Both the position numbers and the translations under genes were made by a program. The notes beneath the pieces are model-generated. The model was not told where the DNA came from and did no database searches. It saw only the letters and a program-made list of their open reading frames with translations. A stretch of DNA of 64,000 bases from VRUE01 sp036266075 (GTDB lineage: Bacteria; Actinomycetota; Thermoleophilia; Solirubrobacterales; 70-9): contig DATANV010000006.1 in assembly GCA_036266075.1 (NCBI GenBank), positions 186,001 to 250,000 on the forward strand, read 5' to 3'. Below, piece by piece: positions 25,353 through 32,806 of the stretch. Numbering within the stretch: the first letter of the stretch is position 1; each line of letters begins with the position of its first letter.

Positions 25353-26246
25353 TCACTCGATGCCCAGCCGATCCAGGAGCCCCTCGTCCCGACGCCAGTG
25401 ACTCCGAACCCGGACCTTGAGGTCGAGGAACACCTTGCCGCCCAGCTCAGCTTCGAGCGAGCGGCGAGCGGCGCTGCCGATCTCCCCCACCTTGGCCCCG
25501 CCCTTGCCGATCAAGATGCCCTTCTGCGACTCCGACTCGGCCCAGACCTCGGCGCGGATCGCGACCAGGCCGTCCTCGCGCCGCTCGACCTCCTTGACCT
25601 CGATCTCGACCGAGTGAGGGATCTCCTCGCGGGTGCGGTTCAGCACCTGCTCGCGGATCAGCTCGGCCAGCATCGTCTCGCTCGAGAGGTCGCTGTGCTC
25701 CTCCGGCGGGTACAGATACGGCCCGTCGGGGATCAACCCGCCGAGTCGGGCGACCAGGGCATCGAGGCCCTCTCCGCTGCGGGCGCTGATCGGGAAGACC
25801 TCATCGACGCCCTCCAGCTCGGCTGCCGCGGCCAGGACCGGCACCAGCTTGTTCGGGCCCACACGATCGACCTTGTTGACCGCGCAGATCGTCGGCAGGG
25901 CGGTGCCCGAGCCGAGCAGGGCGCGAGCGATGAAGCGATCGCCTGGGCCGATCCCCTGCTCGCCGTTGACGACCAGCAGGGCCAGGTCGGATTCGGCCAG
26001 CTCGCGCTCGACCCGCTGCTGCATGCGCTCGGTCAGCACGTCGCGTGGCTTCTGCACGCCCGGCAGGTCGACGAGGACCAGCTGGTGACCCGCCTCGGCG
26101 TCGGTGGCGATGCCGCGGATCGCCCGTCGCGTCGTCTGTGGGCGCATCGAGACGATCGCCACGCGGCTGCCGACGATGGCGTTGACCAGCGTCGACTTGC
26201 CGACGTTGGGCCGTCCGGCCAGGCCGACGAAGCCCGCGCGCGTCAT
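25353..26246 (-). CDS. era: GTPase Era
   Basis: An Era-family GTPase that binds 16S rRNA during 30S subunit maturation. The 297 residues have G1 (GLAGRPNVGKSTLVNAI), the switch region MRPQTTRRAIRGI, G3 (LVDLPGVQKPRD), G4 (AVNKVDRV) and G5 (ISARSGEG). The C-terminal KH domain has REEIPHSVEIEVKEVE and the loop GILIGKGGAKVGEIGS. The start overlaps the ybeY stop by 4 bases (26243-26246). The order phoH-ybeY-era is a conserved ribosome-maturation cluster in many bacteria. Confidence 0.97.
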   Translation of the reverse strand: MTRAGFVGLAGRPNVGKSTLVNAIVGSRVAIVSMRPQTTRRAIRGIATDAEAGHQLVLVDLPGVQKPRDVLTERMQQRVERELAESDLALLVVNGEQGIGPGDRFIARALLGSGTALPTICAVNKVDRVGPNKLVPVLAAAAELEGVDEVFPISARSGEGLDALVARLGGLIPDGPYLYPPEEHSDLSSETMLAELIREQVLNRTREEIPHSVEIEVKEVERREDGLVAIRAEVWAESESQKGILIGKGGAKVGEIGSAARRSLEAELGGKVFLDLKVRVRSHWRRDEGLLDRLGIE

Positions 26247-26608
26247 CGCAGGCCCTCGAGCACCCGTGCCTGCAGGGCGAGCATCTCGCCGGCGTCGGTC
26301 TCGTGGTCGTAGCCGCAGAGGTGCAGCACGCCGTGGACCGCGGCCTCGGTGACGTCGGAGCAGTGCTCGGGGCAGATCGCCACATCGCCCAGCTCGCGCG
26401 GCCCGGCGGCCGGCCCGGAGCCGTCGATCGGGAAGGCGAGCACGTCGGTGGCTGCGTCGCGTTCGCGGTGGGCGCGGTTCAGCTCGCGGATCCGCGCCGC
26501 GTCGACGATCTCGACCGCGAGGTGACCGTCGTCGACCCCGGCGGCCGTCAGGGCGGCGGCGACGGGACGGCGCAGCTCGGCGGGCACGTCGTCGAGGTCA
26601 ATCGCCAT
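26243..26608 (-). CDS. ybeY: rRNA maturation RNase YbeY
   Basis: A metal-dependent endoribonuclease acting on 16S rRNA 3' processing and quality control. The zinc-site motif is complete: HGVLHLCGYDHETDAGEM, with the three His in H-x3-H-x5-H spacing, near residue 90. RELNRAHRERDAATDVLAFP is the other conserved block. With ATG 26608 the protein has 121 residues; the start at 26632 adds eight basic/Pro residues. The start overlaps the phoH stop by 11 bases, and the 3' end overlaps era by 4, so translation is coupled along the trio. Confidence 0.93.
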   Translation of the reverse strand: MAIDLDDVPAELRRPVAAALTAAGVDDGHLAVEIVDAARIRELNRAHRERDAATDVLAFPIDGSGPAAGPRELGDVAICPEHCSDVTEAAVHGVLHLCGYDHETDAGEMLALQARVLEGLR

Positions 26609-27584
26609 CGGCGGCGGCCGGCGGCTCGGCATCGCGGCGCTCGGAGTGCTCGTCGTAGGCAGCGACGATGCGCTGCACCAGCTTGTGGCGGACGACGTCC
26701 TCGCCTCCGAAGCGCACGAAGGAGATGTCCTGGACCTCGTTGAGGATGTCGCGGACGACGACCAGGCCGGAGCGCTGCTCGGGCGGCAGGTCGATCTGGG
26801 TGACGTCGCCGGTGACGACCATCCGCGAGTTGAAGCCGAGCCTGGTGAGGAACATCTTCATCTGCTCGGGGCTGGTGTTCTGCGCCTCATCGAGGATCAC
26901 GAAGGAGTCGTTGAGGGTGCGGCCGCGCATGAATGCCAGCGGTGCCACCTCGATCACGCCGCGCTCGAAGTAGCCGTTGACGCGATCGGGATCGAGCATG
27001 TCGTAGAGGGCGTCGAAGAGCGGTCGCAGGTAGGGATCGACCTTGGCCTGGATGTCGCCGGGCAGGAAGCCGAGGCGCTCGCCGGCCTCGACCGCCGGTC
27101 GGGTGAGGATGATCCGCTGCACCTCGCGCTCGGCCAGCGCCGCGGCGGCCATCGCCACCGCCAGGAAGGTCTTGCCGGTGCCGGCCGGGCCGATGCCGAA
27201 GGTGATGGTCTGACGGCGGATCGAGTCGACGTAGCGCTTCTGATTGAGCGTCTTCGGCGCGACCTTCGTGTTGCGGTGGCGCCAGACGACGTCCTCGAGG
27301 ATTTGCGCCGGGCTCTCGTGCGCGTCGAGTGCACCGGCGACCGCTTCGATCGTTCCCGGCGCCACCTCATGCCCCTGCTCGATCAGGTCGACCAGCTCGT
27401 CGACGACGGTGGCGGCCATCTGCAGGTCGCGCGGTTCGCCGTCGAGGGTGAGCACATTGCCACGCAGGTGGAAATCGCAGTCGAGATGACCGCGCAGCGC
27501 TCGCAGGACGGCGTCCTCGGAGCCCGCCAGCTCGGCGGCAACGGTGTTGTCGAGGGTCAACTGCTTACGCGCCAAGGCGCTCAC
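26598..27584 (-). CDS. phoH: PhoH-like ATPase (YbeZ type)
   Basis: A 328-residue P-loop ATPase of the PhoH family, thought to be an RNA-acting ATPase partner of YbeY. Walker A is FGIGPAGTGKTFLAVAMAA (about residue 132) and Walker B is SFVILDEAQNTSPEQM; the middle segment ILTRPAVEAGERLGFLPGD is typical. The N-terminus carries an alpha-beta domain (FHLRGNVLTLDG) with KH-like spacing. It starts with GTG at 27584 within the last 20 bases of yqeY. Confidence 0.93.
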   Translation of the reverse strand: MSALARKQLTLDNTVAAELAGSEDAVLRALRGHLDCDFHLRGNVLTLDGEPRDLQMAATVVDELVDLIEQGHEVAPGTIEAVAGALDAHESPAQILEDVVWRHRNTKVAPKTLNQKRYVDSIRRQTITFGIGPAGTGKTFLAVAMAAAALAEREVQRIILTRPAVEAGERLGFLPGDIQAKVDPYLRPLFDALYDMLDPDRVNGYFERGVIEVAPLAFMRGRTLNDSFVILDEAQNTSPEQMKMFLTRLGFNSRMVVTGDVTQIDLPPEQRSGLVVVRDILNEVQDISFVRFGGEDVVRHKLVQRIVAAYDEHSERRDAEPPAAADGD

Positions 27585-27996
27585 GCACCGCCGCGCTGAC
27601 CCGCTTGCCGTCGGCGCGGCCGTTGACCTTCGGCATCAGCGCCGACATCACCTGCCCCATCTGCTTCTGCTCGGAGGCGCCGGTCTCGCTGACCGCCGCG
27701 TCGACGAGCTGCGCCAGCTCATCGTCGGAGAGCTGCTCGGGAAGGTAGGCCTCGATCAGCTCGGCCTCGAAGCCCTCGGCCTTGGCCTGCTCGACGCGGC
27801 CAGCCTCCTCGTAGGCGCTCGCCGCCTCAAGCCGCTTCTTGCGCTCGCGCTGCAGCACCGCGACCTCGTCGCCCTTGCCGAGCTTCACGTCCTGCTGCAG
27901 CGAGTCGACGATCATTCGCAGCGCTGACGCCCGCTCCCGCTCGCCCGCTTTCATCGCGGTGCGCACGTCGGCCTGGACCTGCTCTAGAACACTCAT
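27565..27996 (-). CDS. yqeY: GatB/YqeY domain protein
   Basis: A 143-residue cytoplasmic protein of the YqeY family, related to the tRNA-binding tail domain of the GatB amidotransferase. Helical segments: LEQVQADVRTAMKAGERE, ALRMIVDSLQQDVK, and the family signature EAELIEAYLPEQLSDDELAQLVD followed by QKQMGQVMSALMPKVNGRADGKRVSA. The molecular role is unsettled; a tRNA-linked function is likely from the domain. It starts at ATG 27996, overlapping the vapC stop by 4 bases, and its 3' end overlaps phoH by 20, so a toxin-antitoxin pair sits directly upstream of and coupled to this housekeeping operon. Confidence 0.92.
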   Translation of the reverse strand: MSVLEQVQADVRTAMKAGERERASALRMIVDSLQQDVKLGKGDEVAVLQRERKKRLEAASAYEEAGRVEQAKAEGFEAELIEAYLPEQLSDDELAQLVDAAVSETGASEQKQMGQVMSALMPKVNGRADGKRVSAAVRERLGA

Positions 27997-28421
27997 CCGG
28001 CCAAAGGGTAGTCGGCGGCGTCAGGTGCCACGGCCAGGCCCTTCGAGACCAGGTCGGCGATGTCGGCGCTGATCAGCGTCCAGCCGTGGCGGCGGGCGGC
28101 GGCTACGTAGGCGGCGTCGTAGGCGGTCAGATTGTGTTCGACCGCGACCTCGACGGCTGCTTCCAGCAAGGCCGGGTCGGCAGCGACTATCTGCTCGCCG
28201 CAGCGCTCGGCAACAAAGCGCAGCAGATGCCGGGCTTCTCCTACCTGGCCCTTCTTCGAGCCCATCGCGTTGGCGACCTCGTAGAAAGTGAGATCCATTG
28301 CCGCGATCGGCCGTGAGACGTCGAGTGCAAGTTCCCGCGCCGGCTCGCGGAACCGATCCTCTGGGTCGCGCGCGGCAATCCAAACGCTTGCGTCGAGCAG
28401 AAGCGTCTCAGTGCGATTCAC
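27993..28421 (-). CDS. vapC: PIN-domain toxin, VapC family
   Basis: A 142-residue PIN-domain protein, expected to be a Mg-dependent endoribonuclease. The four acidic positions are seen: Asp in LLLDASVWIA, Glu in FYEVANAMG, Asp in LTAYDAAYVAAARRHG and Asp in ISADIADL. It starts with GTG at 28421, 14 bases inside the upstream antitoxin gene, the usual vapBC arrangement. Its stop overlaps the yqeY start (ATGA). Family toxins cleave tRNA or 23S rRNA; the target here is unknown. Confidence 0.88.
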   Translation of the reverse strand: MNRTETLLLDASVWIAARDPEDRFREPARELALDVSRPIAAMDLTFYEVANAMGSKKGQVGEARHLLRFVAERCGEQIVAADPALLEAAVEVAVEHNLTAYDAAYVAAARRHGWTLISADIADLVSKGLAVAPDAADYPLAG

Positions 28422-28638
28422 GATCTTCCCGGATGAGCTTGACGCCTTCGCCGCCCATTGGCGCGGTCGCTTTGTCGAGAAGCTCTTCCAGCTCCTGCCG
28501 CTCCCGTGCTTGCTCGGCGCTCAGCTCGCGTTCGGCCAAACGGCGCAGGAAGCCGCTGCGGGTCTCGCGGTTCGCCTTCGCCTGGGCGTCGAGCCGACCG
28601 AGCAGATCGTCGGGTATCGAGATCATCACCTTGGCCAC
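28408..28638 (-). CDS. vapB: Ribbon-helix-helix antitoxin, VapB-like
   Basis: A 76-residue protein that starts GTG and reads VAKVMISIPDDLLGRLDAQA, a beta strand followed by the helix of a CopG/MetJ-type DNA-binding fold. Next is a charged helix (SGFLRRLAERELSAEQ) and a toxin-binding tail (LEELLDKATAPMGGEG). It should neutralise the adjacent PIN toxin and repress the pair's promoter. I chose GTG 28638 because the family starts with this V/M-A-K-V-M pattern; an ATG at 28680 is in frame but adds a non-conserved leader. The 114-base gap upstream holds no gene. Confidence 0.8.
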   Translation of the reverse strand: MAKVMISIPDDLLGRLDAQAKANRETRSGFLRRLAERELSAEQARERQELEELLDKATAPMGGEGVKLIREDRESH

Positions 28639-28752
28639 GGGATGAGTGTATATGGTATTGCCGGATGTAATCAGGTCCATGGGTGGGACCCTTTCAGGGC
28701 CCCGCGCGCGGGTGGTGCGCAGAATGTGCCGGATCTGTCATTTTTCGAGGCC

Positions 28753-29550
28753 TCAGCCCTGATCTGGGATCGCGACGCGCTCGATCGCCCCCAGGGGCAT
28801 CTGCAGGAAGCGGGTGCCGAGCTCGCGGAACGACTCGGCGTCGCCGGTGCAGAGGAAGCGGTAGTCGCCTTCGCCGTCGGATTCGCGAGCCAAGCCGCGG
28901 CGCTCGAGGCAGCGTTGGGCGGCGGCGGCGACCGCGTGGCCACCGCTGACCAGGCGGACGTCACGACCCAGGACCCGCTGCAGCATCGGCGCCACGAGCG
29001 GGTAATGCGTGCAGCCGAGGATCAACGTGTCGACGGCGGCGCGCTTCAGCGGCGCGCAGTAGGCGCGGGTCATCTTGACCACGCCCTCGTCGAACGGCGA
29101 GCCGTCCTGGATGAACGGGGCGAGGTCGGGGGCCTCGACCTCGGTCACCTCGAGCCGCCGCGGCTGGTCTTCAAGCGCGCGGCGGTAGGCGCCGCTCTCG
29201 ACCGTGTTCGGCGTCGCCAGCACGCCAACCCGGCCGCTGGCGGTGATCGCGGCGGCGATCTCGGCCTGCGGCTCGACCACCGGCACCACCTCGACACCGT
29301 GCGCCGCGGCGACCTCGCGGGTCACCTCCTCTCCAATCGAGGTCGCCGTGTTGCAGGCGATCACCAGCAGCTTCGCGCCGCGCTCCAGCAGCATCGTGGC
29401 GATCGCCCCGATCCGCTCGCGCAGTCGTTCGGGGTCACGCGTGCCGTAGGGGAACATCGCCGTGTCGCCGAGGTAGACGAAGTCCTCAGAGGGCAACGAC
29501 ACCAGGCACTCGTGCAGCACCGTGAGGCCACCCACTCCCGAGTCGAACAT
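28753..29550 (-). CDS. murI: Glutamate racemase
   Basis: It makes D-glutamate for peptidoglycan. The 265 residues include FDSGVGGLTVL, YLGDTAMFPYG, the catalytic Cys66 in LLVIACNTATS, and the second catalytic Cys in LILGCTHYPLV near residue 178. The start is odd: ATG 29550 begins the protein directly at MFDSGVGG, without the preceding residues of the first strand. The frame continues upstream to a stop with no ATG, GTG or TTG, but a CTG at 29604 would give an N-terminus of 18 more residues (TANPANGPGLDASRPIA) that looks like real coding sequence and restores the strand. A non-canonical CTG start is therefore possible. Confidence 0.93.
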   Translation of the reverse strand: MFDSGVGGLTVLHECLVSLPSEDFVYLGDTAMFPYGTRDPERLRERIGAIATMLLERGAKLLVIACNTATSIGEEVTREVAAAHGVEVVPVVEPQAEIAAAITASGRVGVLATPNTVESGAYRRALEDQPRRLEVTEVEAPDLAPFIQDGSPFDEGVVKMTRAYCAPLKRAAVDTLILGCTHYPLVAPMLQRVLGRDVRLVSGGHAVAAAAQRCLERRGLARESDGEGDYRFLCTGDAESFRELGTRFLQMPLGAIERVAIPDQG

Positions 29551-29614
29551 CGCGATCGGCCGGGAGGCGTCGAGACCAGGGCCGTTGGCGGGGTTCGCCG
29601 TCAGCGTCTACGCG

Positions 29615-30112
29615 CTACAGGAAGGGTTTGTAAGCCATGAAGAAGACCGACACGACGACGATCAGGCCGGCCAGCGTCCCGACTTTGCCGAGCCGTTCGC
29701 CGAGCGCTTCGAACTCGTCGCTGAGCGTGTCGTCGGCCTTCAGGTCCCGTTCGGCGAGGCCCTTGGCCCGGCTGACGTTAGGCCGGAAGAAGGCGTGCTG
29801 GAGGCCGAAGAGGACGACGATCGCCAGGAAGCCGATGCTGATGAAGGCATCGCTCGTCTCCCAGGGCCCGTCGGCGAGCAGGTAGATGCCTGCGAGCAAG
29901 AGGACGATCATCCCGGGGTTGACGAGGTAGCGGTCGACCTTCTGGATGCCGCCGAGGATCGCCGGCGCCGCGCGCGGGTACTGGGGTGCCATCGAGAAGA
30001 AGAAGCCGTAGCCGAAGGTGGGGCCGAAGGCCAGCACGACGGCCAGGACGTGGAGGAAGAGGGCGATCTTGTAGCCCGGGTCCACGATCGTCGCCAGCAT
30101 CGCCGGGAACAT
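29615..30112 (-). CDS. DUF2269-like membrane protein
   Basis: A 165-residue protein with four hydrophobic segments. It begins MFPAMLATIVDPGYKIALFL and continues HVLAVVLAFGPTFGYGFFF, with a His in the first helix, then VDRYLVNPGMIVLLLAGIYLL, AFISIGFLAIVVLFG and a C-terminal helix. This matches the small integral membrane family DUF2269, of unknown function. It lies between prmA and murI, 9 bases after the prmA stop on the same strand. No catalytic motif is seen. Confidence 0.75.
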   Translation of the reverse strand: MFPAMLATIVDPGYKIALFLHVLAVVLAFGPTFGYGFFFSMAPQYPRAAPAILGGIQKVDRYLVNPGMIVLLLAGIYLLADGPWETSDAFISIGFLAIVVLFGLQHAFFRPNVSRAKGLAERDLKADDTLSDEFEALGERLGKVGTLAGLIVVVSVFFMAYKPFL

Positions 30113-30121
30113 ATCCGACGC

Positions 30122-31003
30122 TCAGGCGGCGCGCAGCAGCAGCGCCGCCCAGTCGCCGTCGAGGCGGCGCTCGGCCTCGATCAGGCCGGCCGGAGCGAAG
30201 GCGGCAGCCACGTCGTCCAGCTCGGTCGGGAGGAGGCCGGAGCAGACGAACGTCGAGGGACACGGGGGAGGGATCGCCGGAGCAACAGCGGGGAGGCTCC
30301 CTCGACCCCTCCCCCGTGTCCCTCTCTCGCTCCCCAACTGCTGCCCAACCGCGTTTAGGACGGGGGCGGTGAGGTTGGCGACTACGGTTGGGGCCAGGTG
30401 GGGAAGACCCTCACGCAGGTTGCGGCGCTCGAAGGTTGCCGTGACGGCGTTGGCTTCGGCGTTCGCCGTCGCCGCCTCGATCGCGGCCGGCTCGTGGTCG
30501 TAACCGGCGATCGGGCCCCAGCCGAGCTTCGCGGCGGCTATCGCCAGGACGCCGGAGCCGCTGCCGAGGTCGGTCAGCGCTCCCCCGGCCTGCTCCGCAG
30601 CCTCGAGCTCGAGGAGCAGCTCCAGACAGAGCCGGGTCGTCGGGTGGGCGCCGGTGCCGAAGGCGCGGCCAGGGTCGACGACGACGTCGATCGCAGCCGC
30701 GCGGGGAGCCTCCCAGGAGGGCCGCAGCCAGAGCCTGCCGCCGACCAGCAGCGGCCTGTGGAAATCCTGCCAGCGGTCGGCCCAGTCGTCGGGGACCTCG
30801 GTCGCGACCACCTCGACCAGGCGCTCGCCGACGGCGGCGTCGATCTCACCCAGCTCGGGCAGCTCCCCCTCGCCACCGTAGATTGCGTACTCGACGTAGC
30901 CGGGCCCGCGCTCCTCCTCGACCCCATTGGGGGCCAGAACGGTCAACTCGGCGAGCACCAGCTCGGCCTGCTCCGGCGCGCAGCGCACCGCCAGGCGGAT
31001 CAA
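30122..31003 (-). CDS. prmA: Ribosomal protein L11 methyltransferase with in-frame repeat insertion
   Basis: It trimethylates ribosomal protein L11. The 293 residues have the N-terminal substrate-recognition part (APEQAELVLAELTVLAPNGVEEE) and the catalytic domain: FGTGAHPTTRLCLELL, LTDLGSGSGVLAIAAAKLG (SAM motif I), and TVVANLTAPVL (the ANL motif). Between AVGQQLG and FVCSGLLPTELDDVA, where the family has only a short G-G-x-L-I-L-S-G turn, there is an extra Arg/Pro-rich segment, about residues 226-252. It is the translation of palindromic element P5 (30255-30324). The rest of the fold is intact, so the enzyme may still work. Start TTG 31003 overlaps the dnaJ stop (TTGA). Confidence 0.88.
   Translation of the reverse strand: MIRLAVRCAPEQAELVLAELTVLAPNGVEEERGPGYVEYAIYGGEGELPELGEIDAAVGERLVEVVATEVPDDWADRWQDFHRPLLVGGRLWLRPSWEAPRAAAIDVVVDPGRAFGTGAHPTTRLCLELLLELEAAEQAGGALTDLGSGSGVLAIAAAKLGWGPIAGYDHEPAAIEAATANAEANAVTATFERRNLREGLPHLAPTVVANLTAPVLNAVGQQLGSERGTRGRGRGSLPAVAPAIPPPCPSTFVCSGLLPTELDDVAAAFAPAGLIEAERRLDGDWAALLLRAA
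30255..30324 (-). repeat. Palindromic element P5 (family B) inside prmA
   Basis: Perfect 18-base arms (30255-30272 and 30307-30324) enclose a 34-base core that shares 19 of 22 bases with the P3 core at 17497-17520. The arms differ from P3. It lies within the prmA reading frame and keeps it open. Confidence 0.88.
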
Positions 31004-31659
31004 CCGAACGCTCTGCGCATGCGCGAGAAGAAGCTCTCGCCACCATCGCCGCGGGTGCGCAGGTTGTGCGGCCCGAGCGTCTCGTTCAGCCGCTCGGCCA
31101 GCTCGACCTGCTCCTCGGAGAGGCCGCTGGGGACGATCACCTGCACGGCGATCACCAGATCGCCCGGCGGTCCGCCGTTGACCCCCGGCATGCCGTGCCC
31201 GCGCAGGGCGAACTGGCTGCCGGGCTGGATCCCGGGCGGCAGCTCGATCTCGCGCTCGCCCTCGTGGCTGGGGACCCTCAGCTTCTTGCCAAGCATCGCC
31301 TCGAGGGCCGAGATCTCGACGGTGTGGATCAGGTCCTGGCCGCGCATCGGCCCGCGGCGCACTTCGAAGCCGACGCCGCCAAAGAAGGCCTGGAAGATGT
31401 CCTCGACCGAGCCGAAGCCGCCCGGCGCGGCGCCGCCCCGCAGGCCCTCGTGCCCGTAGGCGTCATAGGCGCGGCGTCGCTCGGGGTCGGAGAGCACCTC
31501 GTAGGCTTCGGCCGCTTGCTTGAACTTCTCCTCGGCCTCGGGGTCGTGGTTGTTTACGTCGGGGTGCAGCTCGCGGGCGAGGCGGCGGAAGGCGGTCTTC
31601 ACCTCCGCTTTGTTGGCGTCGCGGCCGACGCCGAGGACCTCGTAGTAGTCGCGTGGCAC
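31000..31659 (-). CDS. dnaJ: Compact DnaJ-type co-chaperone lacking zinc finger and first C-terminal domain
   Basis: A J-domain protein that stimulates DnaK ATPase. The 219 residues begin VPRDYYEVLGVGRDANKAEV, with the HPD motif at 32-34. A short Gly/Phe linker (GGAAPGGFGSVEDIFQAFFGG) follows, and then what looks like only the second C-terminal domain: ALEAMLGKKLRVPSHEG, ELPPGIQPGSQFALRGHG and GDLVIAVQVIVP. The four C-x-x-C-x-G-x-G zinc repeats and the first barrel of a classical 370-residue DnaJ are absent. GTG 31659 lies just after the hrcA stop; the longer frame to 31809 is antisense-like read-through of hrcA. A full-length DnaJ may exist elsewhere. Confidence 0.85.
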   Translation of the reverse strand: MPRDYYEVLGVGRDANKAEVKTAFRRLARELHPDVNNHDPEAEEKFKQAAEAYEVLSDPERRRAYDAYGHEGLRGGAAPGGFGSVEDIFQAFFGGVGFEVRRGPMRGQDLIHTVEISALEAMLGKKLRVPSHEGEREIELPPGIQPGSQFALRGHGMPGVNGGPPGDLVIAVQVIVPSGLSEEQVELAERLNETLGPHNLRTRGDGGESFFSRMRRAFG

Positions 31660-31660
31660 G

Positions 31661-32686
31661 TCAGCCGCCGTAGACCGACTCGCAGTAGCGCGACAGCTCG
31701 CGGGCAGCGCCGCGCACCGAGGCGATCGCCGTCGCGTAGTCCATCCGCAGCGGGCCGACGACGCCGACCGCCCCGAGGTTGCGGTGGGCGAGGCCATAGT
31801 TGGCGCCAACCACGCTGACCGAGCGCAGCTCGGGCTGCGGGTTCTCCGCGCCGATCCAAAGGAAGACCGAGCGCTCGTCGAGGGCCGAGCGCATCATCCC
31901 CAGCACGCCGGCGCGCCGCTCCAGGGCGGTCATCAGCCGGTCGGCGCGCGGCAGGTCGTCGAGGTGCTGTTCGGAGAGCAGGCGCGAGGCGCCGTCCATG
32001 TAGAGGGTCTCGCCGGCCTCCTCCTCAAGCTCGGTGAAGGCCGCCCCAAGAGTCGCGACGAACTCACGCTCGAGCGGACCGAGGGCCGGATCGGCAAGCC
32101 GGTCGGCGATCATCCGCGCACCGACCCCCAGCCCGGACAGCGACTCGTTCAGATAGCTCGACGCCCACCCGACCAGCCCGGGGTCGACCGGCCGCTCGAA
32201 GTCGAAGACACGTTTGGCGACCGCGCCGCTCGAGGCGATCGCGATCACCACGACCCGGTTCGGCCGCAGGCGCAACACCTCGACTCGGTGGATCGTTGCC
32301 GCCAGGCTGGGGGGCGGCGCCGTAACCAGCGCCATCAGGTCGTTGACCCGGGCCAGCGCCGCGGTCGTCTCCCGCATCGCCTCATCGATCTCGCGCCGCA
32401 GCCGCGAGAGCTCGAGCTCGACCTCGGCCGGGGCCGGGACCCCGGCCTCCATCAGCCGGTCGACGTAGTAGCGATACCCGACCTCGGTCGGCACCCGCCC
32501 CGCCGAGGTATGCGGATGGGTCAGGTACCCAGCAGCCTCCAACGCAGCCAACTCCGCCCGCACGGTCGAGGGCCCCCACTCCACCTCCCGCCGCTCGGCG
32601 ATCGGCTTCGAAGCCACCGGCTTGCCAGAAGCGAGATAGGCCTCCACCACCAGCTTGAGGATGAGCTCCTGCCTCTGCGAAAGCAC
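31661..32686 (-). CDS. hrcA: Heat-inducible transcription repressor HrcA
   Basis: It represses class I heat-shock genes by binding CIRCE, with folding dependent on GroEL. The 341 residues have the winged-helix N-terminus (LSQRQELILKLVVEAYLASGKPV, then WGPSTVRAELAALEAAGYL), the signature HTSAGRVPTEVGYRYYVD, and a C-terminal end GVVGPLRMDYATAIASVRGAA. It is followed at once by dnaJ and prmA, a common order (hrcA-dnaJ-prmA). No CIRCE repeat could be found in the 120 bases upstream, which are filled by palindrome P6. Confidence 0.94.
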   Translation of the reverse strand: MLSQRQELILKLVVEAYLASGKPVASKPIAERREVEWGPSTVRAELAALEAAGYLTHPHTSAGRVPTEVGYRYYVDRLMEAGVPAPAEVELELSRLRREIDEAMRETTAALARVNDLMALVTAPPPSLAATIHRVEVLRLRPNRVVVIAIASSGAVAKRVFDFERPVDPGLVGWASSYLNESLSGLGVGARMIADRLADPALGPLEREFVATLGAAFTELEEEAGETLYMDGASRLLSEQHLDDLPRADRLMTALERRAGVLGMMRSALDERSVFLWIGAENPQPELRSVSVVGANYGLAHRNLGAVGVVGPLRMDYATAIASVRGAARELSRYCESVYGG

Positions 32687-32700
32687 GTTTGAAGTGTAGA

Positions 32701-32806
32701 AGCGGGTGCGGGTGGCCCTCCTCGGGAGGCTTTGGGAGCGGCTACCTCTCGCACAACGGCTTCTGCGGGCCGGACGGTCTCCCGAGGAGGGCCACCCGCA
32801 CCCGCT
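32701..32806 (-). repeat. Palindromic element P6
   Basis: Perfect 28-base arms (32701-32728 and 32779-32806), the longest in the window, enclose a 50-base core. It occupies the gap between the hrcA start and the stop of the MaoC gene. Part of the core (about 32744-32765) resembles the start of the P10 core at 55258-55280. Confidence 0.9.

Noticed and set aside
32687..32806. CIRCE operator upstream of hrcA
   Set aside because: I looked for TTAGCACTC-N9-GAGTGCTAA and found nothing close; the gap is a different palindrome.
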